This document shows positions 8,366 to 17,658 of a DNA stretch of 64,000 nt, piece after piece. This stretch comes from Erysipelotrichaceae bacterium OPF54. GTDB lineage: Bacteria; Bacillota_I; Bacilli_A; Erysipelotrichales; Erysipelotrichaceae. A program made the position numbers and the translations under genes. Positions within the stretch are counted from its first letter, which is position 1; each line of letters opens with the position of its first letter. The notes under the pieces were generated by a model. That model was not told where the DNA came from and made no database searches. It saw nothing but the letters and a program-made list of their open reading frames with translations. Location: contig BQKD01000001.1 of assembly GCA_022834735.1 (NCBI GenBank), positions 2,457,659-2,521,658 on the forward strand, read 5' to 3'.

Positions 8366-9547
8366 TTATTTTTCCGAAATGATTGCGATTCCAGGAAGCG
8401 TCTTTCCTTCCATGTATTCCAGAGAAGCTCCGCCGCCAGTAGAAATATGGGAGAACTTGTCCTTGAATCCGAGCTGGATCGCTGCAGCCGCTGAATCTCC
8501 GCCGCCAATTACAGTGATCGCATCAGGCAGTTCAGCGATCGCTTCGCATACAGCCAGCGTGCCTTTGGCAAATTTAGGCATTTCGAATACGCCCATCGGA
8601 CCGTTCCATACGACCGTCTTGGCACCATTCAAAGTTTCCTTGAACAGTTCGATCGATTTAGGACCGATATCAAGACCCATCCAGCCGTCAGGAATATCGC
8701 CTTCTACAACTTCTGTATTGGCATCATTCGAGAATGCGTCCGCAATGACCGTGTCAACAGGAAGAACGATCTTGCCTTTTCCTTTTTCAAGAGTAGCTTT
8801 TGCCAGTTCGATCTTGTCATCTTCGCAAAGAGAGTTGCCGATCTTGTGGCCCAGAGCTTTTTCGAACGTGTACGCCATACCGCCGCCGACAATTACCTTG
8901 TCCGCTTTTTCGAGCATGTTTTCAATGACACCGATCTTATCTGAAACCTTGGCACCGCCAATGATCGCTACAAACGGATGAGCCGGCTCATCCACTGCCT
9001 TGCCAAGCATATCGACTTCTTTTTCAACCAGGAATCCAAGCGCGTTTTCAGCGATATTGGATGGAATTCCCACTGTGGAAGCGTGAGCGCGGTGAACCGA
9101 ACCGAACGCATCTTCTACGAATACATCACCGAGGCTAGCCCAGTATTTTCCAAGTTCAGGATCGTTTTTGCTCTCGCCTTTTTCATAACGGGTGTTCTGA
9201 ACGAGAAGGATCTCGCCGTCTTTGAGATCTTCCACATCTTTTTCCAGTTCAGGACCACGTGTTACAGGGCAGAACGTAACCTTTGTTCCAGGAAGCAGTT
9301 CAGCCAGACGAACCGCAACACATTCCAGGTTGTTCTTCGCTTTGTCTTCCTCTGTTTTCACTTTTCCAAGATGAGACATCAGGATGACTTTCGCATTGTT
9401 CTCAAGCAGATATTTGATCGTAGGCAATGCCTGAATAATACGATTGTCGTTTGTGATCACGCCATCTTTGCGCGGCACGTTGAAGTCACAACGAACAATG
9501 ACCTTTTTTCCAGCAACGTCAAGGTCTCTGACAGTTTTTTTAGCCAT
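8366..9547 (-). CDS. pgk: phosphoglycerate kinase
   Basis: Pgk transfers phosphate from 1,3-bisphosphoglycerate to ADP in glycolysis. It has 393 residues, the bacterial length. Landmarks are VRCDFNVP (residues ~18-25), the substrate-binding LMSHLGK, the hinge [27 protein letters not shown] and the C-terminal nucleotide loop [11 protein letters not shown]. It starts with ATG after GGAGGAAT. It is first in pgk-tpiA; gap is elsewhere. Confidence 0.98.
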   Translation of the reverse strand: MAKKTVRDLDVAGKKVIVRCDFNVPRKDGVITNDNRIIQALPTIKYLLENNAKVILMSHLGKVKTEEDKAKNNLECVAVRLAELLPGTKVTFCPVTRGPELEKDVEDLKDGEILLVQNTRYEKGESKNDPELGKYWASLGDVFVEDAFGSVHRAHASTVGIPSNIAENALGFLVEKEVDMLGKAVDEPAHPFVAIIGGAKVSDKIGVIENMLEKADKVIVGGGMAYTFEKALGHKIGNSLCEDDKIELAKATLEKGKGKIVLPVDTVIADAFSNDANTEVVEGDIPDGWMGLDIGPKSIELFKETLNGAKTVVWNGPMGVFEMPKFAKGTLAVCEAIAELPDAITVIGGGDSAAAAIQLGFKDKFSHISTGGGASLEYMEGKTLPGIAIISEK

Positions 9548-9582
9548 TAATTATTCCTCCTATTGAATTTTCAATCGTCCAT

Positions 9583-9588
9583 ATTATA
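9583..9588 (-). promoter_or_regulatory. extended -10 promoter of pgk-tpiA
   Basis: Minus strand reads AAGTGGTATAATATGG: a perfect TATAAT with the TG of an extended -10, ~35 bases ahead of the pgk ATG. No good -35 element is seen at 17 bases, as expected for an extended -10 promoter. Confidence 0.7.
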
Positions 9589-9654
9589 CCACTTGAAAAA
9601 AAGCATGACTACCTTGTTTGTGCATTTTTTCACAGTTAGTAAAAATCTTACAAT

Positions 9655-9799
9655 TCTTACAATAAGTCTTGTTTAACAACTTTTACCTTTCTGCAGAGGA
9701 GCCATAACCTCTATCTGGTCATAGGTTCTGCAGGGGCTCACTGCAGAGCCCGCTTTCGGCTTATCCGTTTTTTAAAACAGCTTCACCTATGCATGGTGA
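9655..9799 (-). ncRNA. probable omega-RNA/right end of the older TnpB element
   Basis: Downstream of the TnpB C-terminal fragment lies a GC-rich, strongly structured block: on the minus strand GGGCTCTGCAGTGAGCCC is a hairpin and CTGCAG recurs twice more around an ACCTATGACC...GGTTATGG stem. In IS200/IS605-type elements the 3' end of tnpB and the right end encode the guide RNA used by TnpB. Assignment is by position and structure only; ends are approximate. Confidence 0.4.
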
Positions 9800-10211
9800 T
9801 TAAGAGAGAATTACTTTACGGCGTTCGACTGCACTGTTCAAGTTCTGCATCACGCACTGCTTCCATAGTTCGGGATTCCACTCGTCAACAGAAGACAATG
9901 CTTTTTTCATGATGTTCAGACTGCCGTTCAGATCTGCGTTGATGAGCTTATCTTCCTTTGTTTTGAAGAGTCCTCTGGCTACTCTTTTTCCACAGTATGT
10001 CTCATGCTTTGTGATCTCCTCGTCATCAAAGAAAGAACACTTCGATGTATAGGATTCTTCATGAAGGATCACTCGGATCCCTTTCTGCCTGCATTTGTAT
10101 TCAAGATCAGAGATGAACCGGTTAAAAGGAATGTTCACGAATTTCTGGTTGTTGACTTTTCCCATGTCTGTGTCTTGTTTCCAGCGTAGCAAATAATTGG
10201 AAAATCTGGAT
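9800..10211 (-). pseudogene. tnpB: TnpB C-terminal fragment, split by IS607
   Basis: The C-terminal ~125 residues of a TnpB RNA-guided nuclease, beginning near RWKQDTDMGKVNNQKFVN. It contains the RuvC-II glutamate segment HEESYTSKCSF, a zinc-finger half (KC...YCGKRVARG) and the RuvC-III aspartate segment NADLNGSLNIMKKA. The matching N-terminal part is 2.35 kb away on the same strand (12570-13396), with an IS607 element in between. The upstream part of this reading frame (to 10309) belongs to the IS607 right end, not to TnpB. The fragment alone lacks RuvC-I and cannot be active. Confidence 0.85.
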
Positions 10212-10394
10212 CCAGGCTTTCCATCCCGCTTTTGACGGGCCCGGCATCCTACGCCTGATGCCAGTTCTGTTCCGGGGCCTGCACCTTGATGCATTGAGCC
10301 GGACAGCATTCTGAACAGCTTCCCCCTCAGGGCCCGAAGGGAACATCCTCTGGCGTTCCAATCTTCCCTGCAGGGGATTTTTTATGTTCTATTG
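10205..10394 (-). ncRNA. candidate omega-RNA in the IS607 right end
   Basis: The 190 bases after the IS607 tnpB stop are GC-rich with several hairpins on the minus strand (for example CCCTTCGGGCCCTGAGGGG, and CCCG-TCAAAAG-CGGG close to the end). TnpB elements make their guide RNA from this position, with the guide taken from DNA just beyond the right end. The predicted guide would begin near ATCCAGATTTTCC at ~10211. Structure and position support it; expression is unknown. Confidence 0.45.
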
Positions 10395-11834
10395 CTAAAA
10401 GAGGCCCAGACCTCTTCTTGCGATCAGGCAGGCAGCACCCAGATGGATGTTGATGCCATGTTCTCTGCATACCGTCTTCTGTGCTTCTTTCGAAGTATAA
10501 GCAGGGTCGACGATCTTCAGTTCCACATTGTCTTTAAAACATCTTCTTTTTACCGCCTCAGTATATTGACCATAGGCGAGCCGGGTGATCATCCGGTTGT
10601 AGTTTCTGTTTTTCTGGAGATCGGACTTCTTTTTCGAGAAGTCGAGATCTTCGATGACAAGGTCTTTTCCTTTAAAGCGGGCCTCGGCCGCGGTCTCCTT
10701 TATGGCAGCCATCATTTGCGTTATTCCTCGGTTATAGTTGTGGTTCTTTCGGCTCAGTCCGGGCAGGCTGATCCTGCGGGCATAGATGATCCCGCCGTTC
10801 CTGTCCGTTTCGCACAAGGCAAGATGATCGGCATTGAAATCAAGACCGATCGCTCCTTCAAAAGACGAAGTGCTCCATCCTTCCGGTTTTGGCAGATGGA
10901 GAAAGAACTGGACATAATATCCTTTCTTCCTCCTCAGGATCCGGACGCTGACTGCCTGTTTTGCCGGTTTTTCGGCTTCAAAGCCGTCAAATGTCTTGTT
11001 GAGCAGCTCCAGACCGGAAGCATGGGTGATCATGACCGGACCGGTGATGATCATGTCCTTTCCTTTCCCGGGTTTCATGACAGGAAGAACTCCGATCTTC
11101 CAGGACCCGTCTTCCATGCGGAGCAGATGGCAGAGCTGGTTTCCGTTCTTCTCGTCGTTCTTTCCGCACAGATACATCATCCGGTCGCGGCTTCTTACGA
11201 ACATCTCTTTCCACTCCTCGCGGCTGGAAAGACCGTTTTCTTCCAGATGGTACTGGGCGTTGAAAAACTTTTTTGTACCGAAACACAGGCGGACGTGTCT
11301 GTTTTTCAGATCTTTCGTCCATCGTTTCAGTTTTGCTTCCAGCCTGCGGATCAGCTGGCCAAGACACCACAGCTCCTGCTTCTGCCTGCGGTATTGAAGG
11401 AGTTCATCGGGATCCAGCCGGTTGGCTGCAGCCTCTCTGGTTTTTTCATCTGCTGTCTTCTGCAGTTTCTTCCTTCTCTTTTTCTTGCACTCGACAGAAG
11501 CACGCAGTTTTTCCGTCTGCGTCCTTGCCAGCTCCAGTCCGGCCTTATGTCTGGCTCTTGCATCTCTGGCAATGGAATTGGCCGTCCGGCTTTTCAGGCC
11601 GTATTCGTCCTGAATCTCTTTTGTAAGCCGGCCAAGGTTTCTCTGCCCGCGATCAATCCGGGAAAAGGCGGTTCTGTACGCTTTGGAATAGACAGCAAAC
11701 CCGCTGTCGATACAGGTGACGACTTCCGGGCAGAGTCTTTTGTCCAGCCGGATCTCCAGAGGAATGACGATAGAATCCGGCTGTTCGTAAACAGGAGGAA
11801 CAGGCATGGCCTGAATCGTTTTCGTTCTGTTCAT
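10395..11834 (-). CDS. tnpB: IS607-type TnpB RNA-guided nuclease (divergent RuvC-III)
   Basis: A 479-residue TnpB-family protein, long for TnpB. The first ~300 residues are a basic recognition lobe rich in Lys/Arg with a coiled-coil stretch (~110-190). RuvC-I is GLDFNADHLALCETD (~350) and RuvC-II is LVIEDLDFSKKKSD (~415). The C terminus reads DPAYTSKEAQ...HGINIHLGAACLIARRGLGLF: there is no CxxC zinc finger and the usual DxNAAxNI is replaced by HLGAACLIARR. Such rearranged RuvC-III sites are known in some TnpB clades, so loss of activity cannot be assumed. The start overlaps the stop of tnpA (ATGA). Confidence 0.85.
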   Translation of the reverse strand: MNRTKTIQAMPVPPVYEQPDSIVIPLEIRLDKRLCPEVVTCIDSGFAVYSKAYRTAFSRIDRGQRNLGRLTKEIQDEYGLKSRTANSIARDARARHKAGLELARTQTEKLRASVECKKKRRKKLQKTADEKTREAAANRLDPDELLQYRRQKQELWCLGQLIRRLEAKLKRWTKDLKNRHVRLCFGTKKFFNAQYHLEENGLSSREEWKEMFVRSRDRMMYLCGKNDEKNGNQLCHLLRMEDGSWKIGVLPVMKPGKGKDMIITGPVMITHASGLELLNKTFDGFEAEKPAKQAVSVRILRRKKGYYVQFFLHLPKPEGWSTSSFEGAIGLDFNADHLALCETDRNGGIIYARRISLPGLSRKNHNYNRGITQMMAAIKETAAEARFKGKDLVIEDLDFSKKKSDLQKNRNYNRMITRLAYGQYTEAVKRRCFKDNVELKIVDPAYTSKEAQKTVCREHGINIHLGAACLIARRGLGLF

Positions 11835-12499
11835 TCTTCGTCCTCCTGGTCGGGTACGGATTCTATGATTTCCCGCATCCTCTTTTTCTGGTTTCCTCTG
11901 ATCCGGTAAAGCTTTCCGGAAAAGGACGCCAGCAGACTCATCATGTCGTCGACAAGCTCTTCCTGAAGCTCCTTGTTTTCTTTTTCCTGCAGGGCGATCA
12001 GTTCGACATCCGCCATGGAAAACAGTTCTTCCAGGTACTCGTAGCCAAAACGCGTGAGCCGGTCTTTGTTCGTAATGAAAATCCTCTTGATCTCATGGTT
12101 TTTCGCCATCTCGATCAGCCGGGTCAGCCCTTTTCTCTTTGTGTTAAGGCCGGAGCCGGTATCCCGAATGATGACCGGCTTATCCAGGCCTTCTTTTTCG
12201 CAGGCATTCAGGATGTCAATGACCTGTCTTTCCAGATCTCCTCTGTTTTTCTGCTCATGGGACGAAACCCGGACATAAACAGCATCTCTTCTTTCTTCGT
12301 CTTCAACAAGCAGTCCAACCTGATCCAGCAGTTTTATTACATTATCTTTGGGGATCAGGATGCGGTTGGTATCGCTTCGCATGGCTTCCAGTTTTCCGGA
12401 ACGGACCATGTCGGCAATACACCTCTGCCCCTTGCCAATCATATTGCCTACTTCTTTTGGCTTGTAGAAATCTTTTGTCAGCTCGCTTTTTCTGATCAT
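11831..12499 (-). CDS. tnpA: IS607-family serine recombinase TnpA
   Basis: The DNA-cutting recombinase of the IS607 element, 222 residues from ATG 12499. That ATG has AAAGAGGTG 8 bases upstream, so I prefer it to the in-frame GTG at 12508. The N terminus is a MerR-like helix-turn-helix (FYKPKEVGNMIGKGQRCIADM) followed by YVRVSSHEQKNRGDLERQ, the serine-resolvase catalytic segment; the catalytic Ser is in VSS. IITNKDRLTRFG (here FITNKDRLTRFG) is the conserved DRLxR motif. Full length and apparently intact. Confidence 0.92.
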   Translation of the reverse strand: MIRKSELTKDFYKPKEVGNMIGKGQRCIADMVRSGKLEAMRSDTNRILIPKDNVIKLLDQVGLLVEDEERRDAVYVRVSSHEQKNRGDLERQVIDILNACEKEGLDKPVIIRDTGSGLNTKRKGLTRLIEMAKNHEIKRIFITNKDRLTRFGYEYLEELFSMADVELIALQEKENKELQEELVDDMMSLLASFSGKLYRIRGNQKKRMREIIESVPDQEDEE

Positions 12500-12569
12500 G
12501 AAGAACACCTCTTTAAGAGTATTCTGCCAGACGACGAAGCGATAAACAAGATTTAATGATTATCAAATC

Positions 12570-13396
12570 CAAATATTCCTTTTTTGTGGCAACTGTCGCC
12601 TACCCTTATGCATATAGTCCGTGATCCTGTTGCTCCTTTTGAGCGTAGTATTCCTGATTCTATGGCTTGTTTTCCTGTCATTGATATAAGCCAGCTGGGA
12701 TTTTCTTTTGGCCAGTTCTCGGTTGTAACGGTTGTTGATATGCTTGAGCTTCTTGCCGTCAATGATATACGGATCCATGACGTTGGAGGAAACAACAGCC
12801 AGATTGTCGATTCCCAGATCGATGGAAGCATATCTTCCTTTCGATTCTTTCATTTTGCAAAGTTCTCTTTTATAGCCGATCTCCACGGTTATATACCCGC
12901 TGCACGGAACGATCCGTGCAAACTGTACTTGTTCTGCCGGTATCTTTGTCCGGATCCGGATATTCGTTCCTGACAACTTGACAATCCCGTTCTTCAGCTC
13001 TTTTCTGGAAATAGCTCCTTTTTCATAGTGAGTTACCTGTCTGCCTTCTTTGGAATCAAGATAGCGAGGAAGATGAGGCTTGTTCTTCAGTTCGCCGGTT
13101 TTGTATTTCTTCAGAAGGCCCAGATAGCTGGTTATTGCCTGACAGACTAGCATCTGGGTATGCTTCGACACCTTTGCAGGAAGTGCAGTATAGTCCGGAT
13201 TTCTGGAATGGGTAAAGTCGGCATTGACTGCGTTGTAGTTGAGCCATACGCCGTTAGAAAAGTAGTTCTGGCGAATGGCATAAAGAGTCGAGTTATATAG
13301 ATTCTTGCTCAGGAAAGTGATCCGATCCATTTCGGCATACTGCGGATGACCTTTTCTGAAGATATGCTTTTCAACTAATATTTCCTGCTCGCTCAT
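12570..13396 (-). pseudogene. tnpB: TnpB N-terminal fragment, split by IS607
   Basis: The N-terminal ~275 residues of TnpB from MSEQEILVEKHIFRKGHPQY. It shows the wedge/REC region (ITFLSKNLYNSTLYAIRQNY), the conserved NxADFTHSRNPDYTALPAK stretch, and RuvC-I in ASIDLGIDNLAVV. It runs to NRITDYMHK, after which normal TnpB sequence is lost; the rest (WKQDTDMGK onward) is at 9800-10211. Near the junction the frame of the two halves also differs, so there may be a small deletion as well as the IS607 insertion. No transposase TnpA of the IS200 type is next to it. Confidence 0.85.
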
Positions 13397-13848
13397 ACGG
13401 TTTATCATTTCTATTCAGACAATTTCTTGTCGATACTTTCTTTGACTTTTTTCTTATCCCATAAGCTTTTCAGAATATCTTTCTATGGATGGTCTGCGAA
13501 CATCATGTGCATACAATCCGTTCGCAGTTATATTGTTCTCCGCCATTATGTATTGAAACGTGGAGAAACCTGCCTGTTTTGCTTTGTCTTACTATCCTTA
13601 CAACATCTTTATTATTTTACCACAAAAAGAACAGATTTTTACTATATTTTTATATAAAATAAACAGACATTTTGTAAACTATACAAAAAACAGATTTGAA
13701 CTCTCAAAGCCATTTGAGTAAAGAATAGACATATAAAGCAATCAAGATTTTTAATTCGCTATGGATAAATCAGGCAAAGATCACCAATACATAATGGATA
13801 TATTTTTTATTTATGACATAAATAACGAATTTTATTAACATTCTGTAA
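13397..13848. other. AT-rich gap upstream of the split TnpB
   Basis: No convincing gene. A 28-codon ORF on the minus strand (MAENNITANGLYAHDVRRPS, ~13546 to 13460) has no ribosome site and no recognisable family. The 13620-13848 part is very AT-rich and probably contains the left end of the TnpB element and flanking DNA. Confidence 0.3.
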
Positions 13849-13990
13849 ATTGTGACATCCTCCCCCACCTGAAGAGGTGGGGGCTTCCTTTCGCTTAAAA
13901 AGCGAACAGTCGGTTCTCGTTCGATGACGATATCTCGTCAAGCATAAGCGAGCTATCCCCGTGTGCCCCACGGTTCTTTTTATTAACAGG
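13849..13990 (-). ncRNA. omega-RNA/right end of TnpB copy 1
   Basis: Minus-strand sequence after the tnpB stop matches the block after TnpB copy 2 at 41632-41735, including GCATAAGCGAGCTATCC and the terminal hairpin CCCCCACCTCTTCAGGTGGGGG, and ends GGATGTCACAAT in both copies. This conserved structured right end is where TnpB guide RNAs are encoded. One internal stem differs between copies but remains pairable (TGACGA-TATC-TCGTCA here). Confidence 0.6.
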
Positions 13991-15120
13991 CTATGCCGAT
14001 ACGATCCGCATGCCTTCCGCTCTTATATTGATCGCGGCATTGAGATCCCGGTCGTGATGACTTTTGCATCGAGGGCAGTCCCATTCCCGCATGCCGAGAT
14101 CTTTTGTTTCGGGGTTTTTATACCCGCATACTGAGCAGGTCTGGCTCGAAGGAAACCATCTGTCGATCCGGATCAGCTGTTTTCCTTGATCTTCCAGTTT
14201 GTACTTCAGGAAAGTAGTGAACATGCCCCATCCGTTGTCATGGACCGATTTGCCAAAATGCAGCGACCTTGCCATGGCTTTCATATCCAGGTCTTCTATG
14301 CAGACGCAGTCATATGCATTGACGATCTCTCTTGATCTCTTGTGCAGGAAGTCTTTTCTTTGATTGGCAACCTTTTCATACAGCCTTGCGACCTTGATCC
14401 GCTGTTTCTCCCAGTTTCTGGAGCCTTTCTGCATGTGCGACAGCTTGCGCTGTTCCCGTTTCAGCTTCTTCTCGGCTTGTCTGTGATACTTTGGATACTC
14501 TGCCTCGTTTCCTTCGCTGTCTTTGTACAGTCCGTGCATCGAGAAGTCGAGTCCGAGGAAAGTGTGTGGCTTTCTTTCCGGTACTTGATTTTCGTACTCG
14601 AACGAAATGCTTGCATGATACTTTCCGCTCGGGCTCTGACTTACTGTCACCGACTTGAGGACATAAGATTCAGGGATCTTTCTATGCTGCTTCACCTTGA
14701 CCTGTCCGATCTTCGGCAGTTTCAAATAGCCGTCGGACAGGAGGATGTTCTGATTGACGCATACGGTCGAATAGCTGTTCTTTCTGTTTCTTTTGGATTG
14801 GAATCGTGGAAATCCTTTTTTCGGCTGATTGAAGAAGTTCTTGAATGCCTGATCCAGATGGCGGAGCGACTGCTGAAGAGGACTGCTGAAGAGAAATGCT
14901 GTCGACTTCCTTCAGGAAGGCGTATTGGTCATTTTTCTTCATTTCGGTCAGTTCTTTGGCACAGAAAGTATAGCTCAAGGTCGTCTGGTCTTCTTTGTAC
15001 TGGCTGATCTTCCGATCGAGCCAATGGTTGTAGACAAGCCGGACAGCCGAACGTCTTTGCAAGGAGGATCTTTTGTGCCGGAGTTGGATAGAGTCTGAAT
15101 TTATAGGCTTTATTTGGCAT
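13991..15120 (-). pseudogene. tnpB: TnpB copy 1, two frameshifts
   Basis: A ~376-codon IS200/IS605-type TnpB whose reading frame is broken twice. Frame 1 gives MPNKAYKFRLYPTPAQKILL...KTFG; near 15050 the frame shifts and continues RLVYNHWLDRKISQYKEDQT...SLQQS; a second shift at 14868-14893 then gives LRHLDQAFKNFFNQP on to the C terminus. The catalytic parts are intact: RuvC-I GLDFSMHGLY, RuvC-II CIEDLDMKAMAR, zinc finger CSVCGY...CPRCK and RuvC-III DRDLNAAINI. The second shift is caused by an exact 13-base tandem duplication. No TnpA is adjacent, so it was a solo TnpB element. Confidence 0.9.
14868..14893. repeat. 13-base exact tandem duplication in tnpB copy 1
   Basis: GACTGCTGAAGAG occurs twice back to back (14868-14880 and 14881-14893). 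The extra 13 bases shift the tnpB frame exactly where SLQQS changes from one frame to the next. Confidence 0.95.
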
Positions 15121-15288
15121 ATCGTTTCCTCCTTGCTTTCCCTGATTTCATTATACTGCATTTTTATATCTTTATCCACAGAAACACTGAGTTTTGCAAT
15201 TCATCTTTCACCTATAGTGGTGGGAATCTTCTTGCCTATAGTTGATAAAATTGAAATCAGATTCTAATAAAGTTAAGCGCTTTCTTTC

Positions 15289-15321
15289 AAAAAAAAAAAA
15301 AAAACGGCATATCAAATGCCG
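15289..15321 (-). terminator. terminator after the amber-split protein gene
   Basis: Minus-strand CGGCAT-TTGAT-ATGCCG is a perfect 6-bp hairpin followed by 16 T. Confidence 0.9.
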
Positions 15322-15333
15322 CTTTCCTGTTGA

Positions 15334-15816
15334 TCAGCCCAAATGCATCATCAGCAGGAGCACAAAACAGAACATGAATCCTAAAATGATCCGTCCTTTC
15401 CAGCCGTTCTTATTGATCCGGTCGAACTCATTCCGGCTCTTTCCTTCTTCATTGAGCTTTTTTCTCCTGTCATTTTTTATCTCCAGCTATTCCTGCTTTC
15501 TCAAGGCATTGATCTTCTGTTCCATTTCTCTGGCCCGTTTTACGCATGAATGATAATCCAGCGACCCTTTTGTCAGCAGCTCGGTATTGATCTTCTCTTC
15601 CACGCAGCTGCCATCCTTCATGCCAAAGGAAAGGATCACATTCACCTTTTCGTTTCCATGGGCAATACTGCCCGAAAAAAGATGAACGACCGCATCCTGC
15701 GCACTGTCCATTCCTTTGGCGCGCACGGTCGGCACCTTCACTTCCACCTTGGCGATCTGTGAATAAAGGACGACCTTCCCATCATCCAGCACGACATGAT
15801 CTTTTAAAATTTTCAT
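15334..15816 (-). CDS. unknown protein, 109 aa, with amber codon then membrane tail
   Basis: The ATG at 15816 follows GGGGGAGGA. The first 109 residues (MKILKDHVVLDDGKVVLYSQ...) look cytoplasmic, beta-rich, ending in a charged helix (CVKRAREMEQKINALRKQE), then TAG at 15487-15489. In the same frame the next 50 codons read LEIKNDRRKKLNEEGKSRNE...GWKGRIILGFMFCFVLLLMMHLG, i.e. a continued charged helix and a C-terminal membrane segment, before TGA at 15334-15336 and a strong terminator. The tail has no good start of its own. So this may be one tail-anchored protein broken by a nonsense change, or an amber read-through gene. I recognise no family. A secreted 109-residue product alone is unlikely as no signal is present. 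Confidence 0.6.
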
Positions 15817-15934
15817 AGGAATTCCTCCCCCTTCATGTTCATTTTTATTATACGAGTAAAAAAACGACATTCCAATCAAATATCGGGAATGTCGTCTGTT
15901 TTGGTACAAATTTCGTCCTGTTTAACAAGAAAAC

Positions 15935-16405
15935 CTATTTATGATAGCTGCGGTTGTTGTTGATCATATACGCCCGATACACCTGCTCAAGCACAAGGAT
16001 GCGCGTCATCAGATGAGTAAATGTCAGATCCGACAGTTTCCAGCGCACATTCGCCCGTCTCAGGACCTCATGCCCCGGGCCAAGACTGCCCGCGATCACG
16101 AACACGAGCGACGAGGAACGCGTCAGCCACTCATCCATTTTTTTCGCAAACGATTCGCTGGACTCCATGGACCCATGCAGATCGAGCAGGATCACAAAAT
16201 CATTGTCCCGGATCTTCTCGAGCACCCTTTTGCCTTCTTTGTCCTTGATCAGTTCTGCCTCGGCCGGCCGGTCGGCATGATCGTTTGCCTCATCCCGCAC
16301 CTCGATCACTTCCATTTTCGTAAATGCCCCCAGCCTCTTGATATATTCCTTTTCCAGCGACTGAAGCGCCTTATCCTTGTTTTTTCCGACCGCGATCAGC
16401 TTCAA
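15935..16405 (-). CDS. rlmH: 23S rRNA pseudouridine1915 N3-methyltransferase
   Basis: RlmH, a SPOUT-class methyltransferase acting on the assembled ribosome, 156 residues, the usual length. The trefoil-knot SAM site is visible: FVILLDLHG, then [13 protein letters not shown], and the conserved C-terminal [21 protein letters not shown]...YHK. The start appears to be TTG at 16403-16405, placed inside the glyA stop (ATTTGA), since MKLIAVGK is the conserved beginning and no ATG is nearby. Translation coupling with glyA is therefore likely. Confidence 0.95.
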   Translation of the reverse strand: MKLIAVGKNKDKALQSLEKEYIKRLGAFTKMEVIEVRDEANDHADRPAEAELIKDKEGKRVLEKIRDNDFVILLDLHGSMESSESFAKKMDEWLTRSSSLVFVIAGSLGPGHEVLRRANVRWKLSDLTFTHLMTRILVLEQVYRAYMINNNRSYHK

Positions 16406-17628
16406 ATCTGTGCCTCCGCCGGATAGTTTTTCGTCAATTCTCGTACTTCTTTTCTCACTTTGGCCGCATGTTCGCTTGTTCCGTTGGTCAGAACATCCAC
16501 GATCCAGTCGCCCACCTGTTCAAATTCCTTCTCCTTGAATCCGCGCGACGTCATAGCAGCCGTGCCAAGACGGATACCGCTCGTTACAAACGGTTTCTGC
16601 GTTTCAAACGGGATCGTATTTTTATTGCATGTGATGCCCGCCTCATCCAGAAGCTTTTCCGCATCCTTTCCGGTCATATTGAGAGAAGACATCGTATCGA
16701 GCAGGATCAGATGGTTGTCGCTTCCTTCGGAAACGACCCGCCATCCTGCCTTTTTGAATTTTGCGACCAGGACCTGCACATTGCTGAGCACCTGTTCCAT
16801 ATATTTTCGGAATTCCGGCTGGCCGGCTTCCCACAGGCACACGCCTTTTGCGGCAATGACATGTTCGAGCGGACCGCCCTGCATGCCCGGGAACACTCTG
16901 GAATCGAGCTTTTTGCAAAATTCCTTTTTGCAGAACACCATCCCCCCGCGAGGCCCGCGCAGCGTTTTGTGTGTCGTTGTCGTGACAAAATCCGCATACG
17001 GGATCGGAGACGGATGCAGCCCGGCCGCTACCAGACCGGCAATATGCGCCATATCGACCATCAGATAGCACCCCGCCTTATCGGCAATTTCGCGCAGACG
17101 CTTAAAATCGATCACCCGCGGATACGCGCTCGCGCCGGCGACGATCAGTTTGGGATGATGGGCCAGCGCAAGCCGTTCGATCTCTTCATAATCGATGACT
17201 TCTCCTTCTCTCGTTACGCCGTAAGGAATAAATTCATAAGTGCGGCCCGAAAAATTGAGCGGGTGGCCATGTGTCAGATGCCCTCCTGCCGCCAGATCCA
17301 TTCCGAGTACTTTGTCGCCCGGCTCCAGGATCGTATTGTATACGGCCATATTGGCCTGGGAACCGGAATGCGGCTGCACATTGACATACTCGGCACCAAA
17401 GAGCTTGAGCGCCCGATCGATAGTCAGCTGTTCCGCTTCATCCACATGCACACAGCCTCCATAGTATCGTTTGCCTGGATAGCCTTCCGCATATTTATTT
17501 GTTAAGACCGAACCTTGCGCCTCGCGCACTTCGGCCGACACAAAATTTTCCGAAGCAATCAGTTCGACATTGAGCTTTTGTCTTTCTTCCTCTTTCTCAA
17601 TGATTGAAAACATTTCAAGATCTTTCAT
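16402..17628 (-). CDS. glyA: serine hydroxymethyltransferase
   Basis: GlyA converts serine and tetrahydrofolate to glycine and methylene-tetrahydrofolate, using PLP; it feeds FolD. The start [17 protein letters not shown] at 17628 follows GGAGAG and gives 408 residues; a longer frame would start inside the promoter. The N terminus has [10 protein letters not shown], the middle HxxP...[12 protein letters not shown], and the PLP lysine is in [14 protein letters not shown] (~225). The family fold is complete to the C terminus. rlmH is coupled downstream. Confidence 0.97.
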   Translation of the reverse strand: MKDLEMFSIIEKEEERQKLNVELIASENFVSAEVREAQGSVLTNKYAEGYPGKRYYGGCVHVDEAEQLTIDRALKLFGAEYVNVQPHSGSQANMAVYNTILEPGDKVLGMDLAAGGHLTHGHPLNFSGRTYEFIPYGVTREGEVIDYEEIERLALAHHPKLIVAGASAYPRVIDFKRLREIADKAGCYLMVDMAHIAGLVAAGLHPSPIPYADFVTTTTHKTLRGPRGGMVFCKKEFCKKLDSRVFPGMQGGPLEHVIAAKGVCLWEAGQPEFRKYMEQVLSNVQVLVAKFKKAGWRVVSEGSDNHLILLDTMSSLNMTGKDAEKLLDEAGITCNKNTIPFETQKPFVTSGIRLGTAAMTSRGFKEKEFEQVGDWIVDVLTNGTSEHAAKVRKEVRELTKNYPAEAQI

Positions 17629-17652
17629 TTTCTTTCTCTCCTTTTTCATTCG

Positions 17653-17658
17653 ATTATA
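17653..17658 (-). promoter_or_regulatory. extended -10 promoter of glyA-rlmH
   Basis: Minus strand reads GCATGGTATAATCG, a perfect TATAAT with TG extension, ~24 bases ahead of the glyA ATG. It has the same TGGTATAAT core as the pgk promoter. A weak -35 (TTCGGA) lies 17 bases upstream. Confidence 0.7.

Larger units (their letters stand above)
10212..12570 (-). mobile_element. IS607-family element inserted in a TnpB gene
   Basis: About 2.36 kb carrying a serine-recombinase TnpA and a TnpB in ATGA overlap, the standard IS607 layout. It separates the N- and C-terminal halves of another TnpB gene. IS607 elements insert at GG without target duplication; GG followed by AT occurs at both proposed junctions (minus strand ATTTGG|AT at ~12569 and GCCTGG|AT at ~10212), and joining them gives roughly the spacing expected between the two TnpB halves. 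The exact ends are inferred. Confidence 0.65.

Noticed and set aside
10392..11909. 505-codon open frame on the plus strand
   Set aside because: It lies wholly opposite the IS607 tnpB gene, whose motifs are clear; the plus-strand translation has no domain and no ribosome site.
13500..13560. 28-codon ORF and a GTTTCAATAC string
   Set aside because: GTTTCAATAC looked like a CRISPR repeat start but occurs once; the ORF has no ribosome site.
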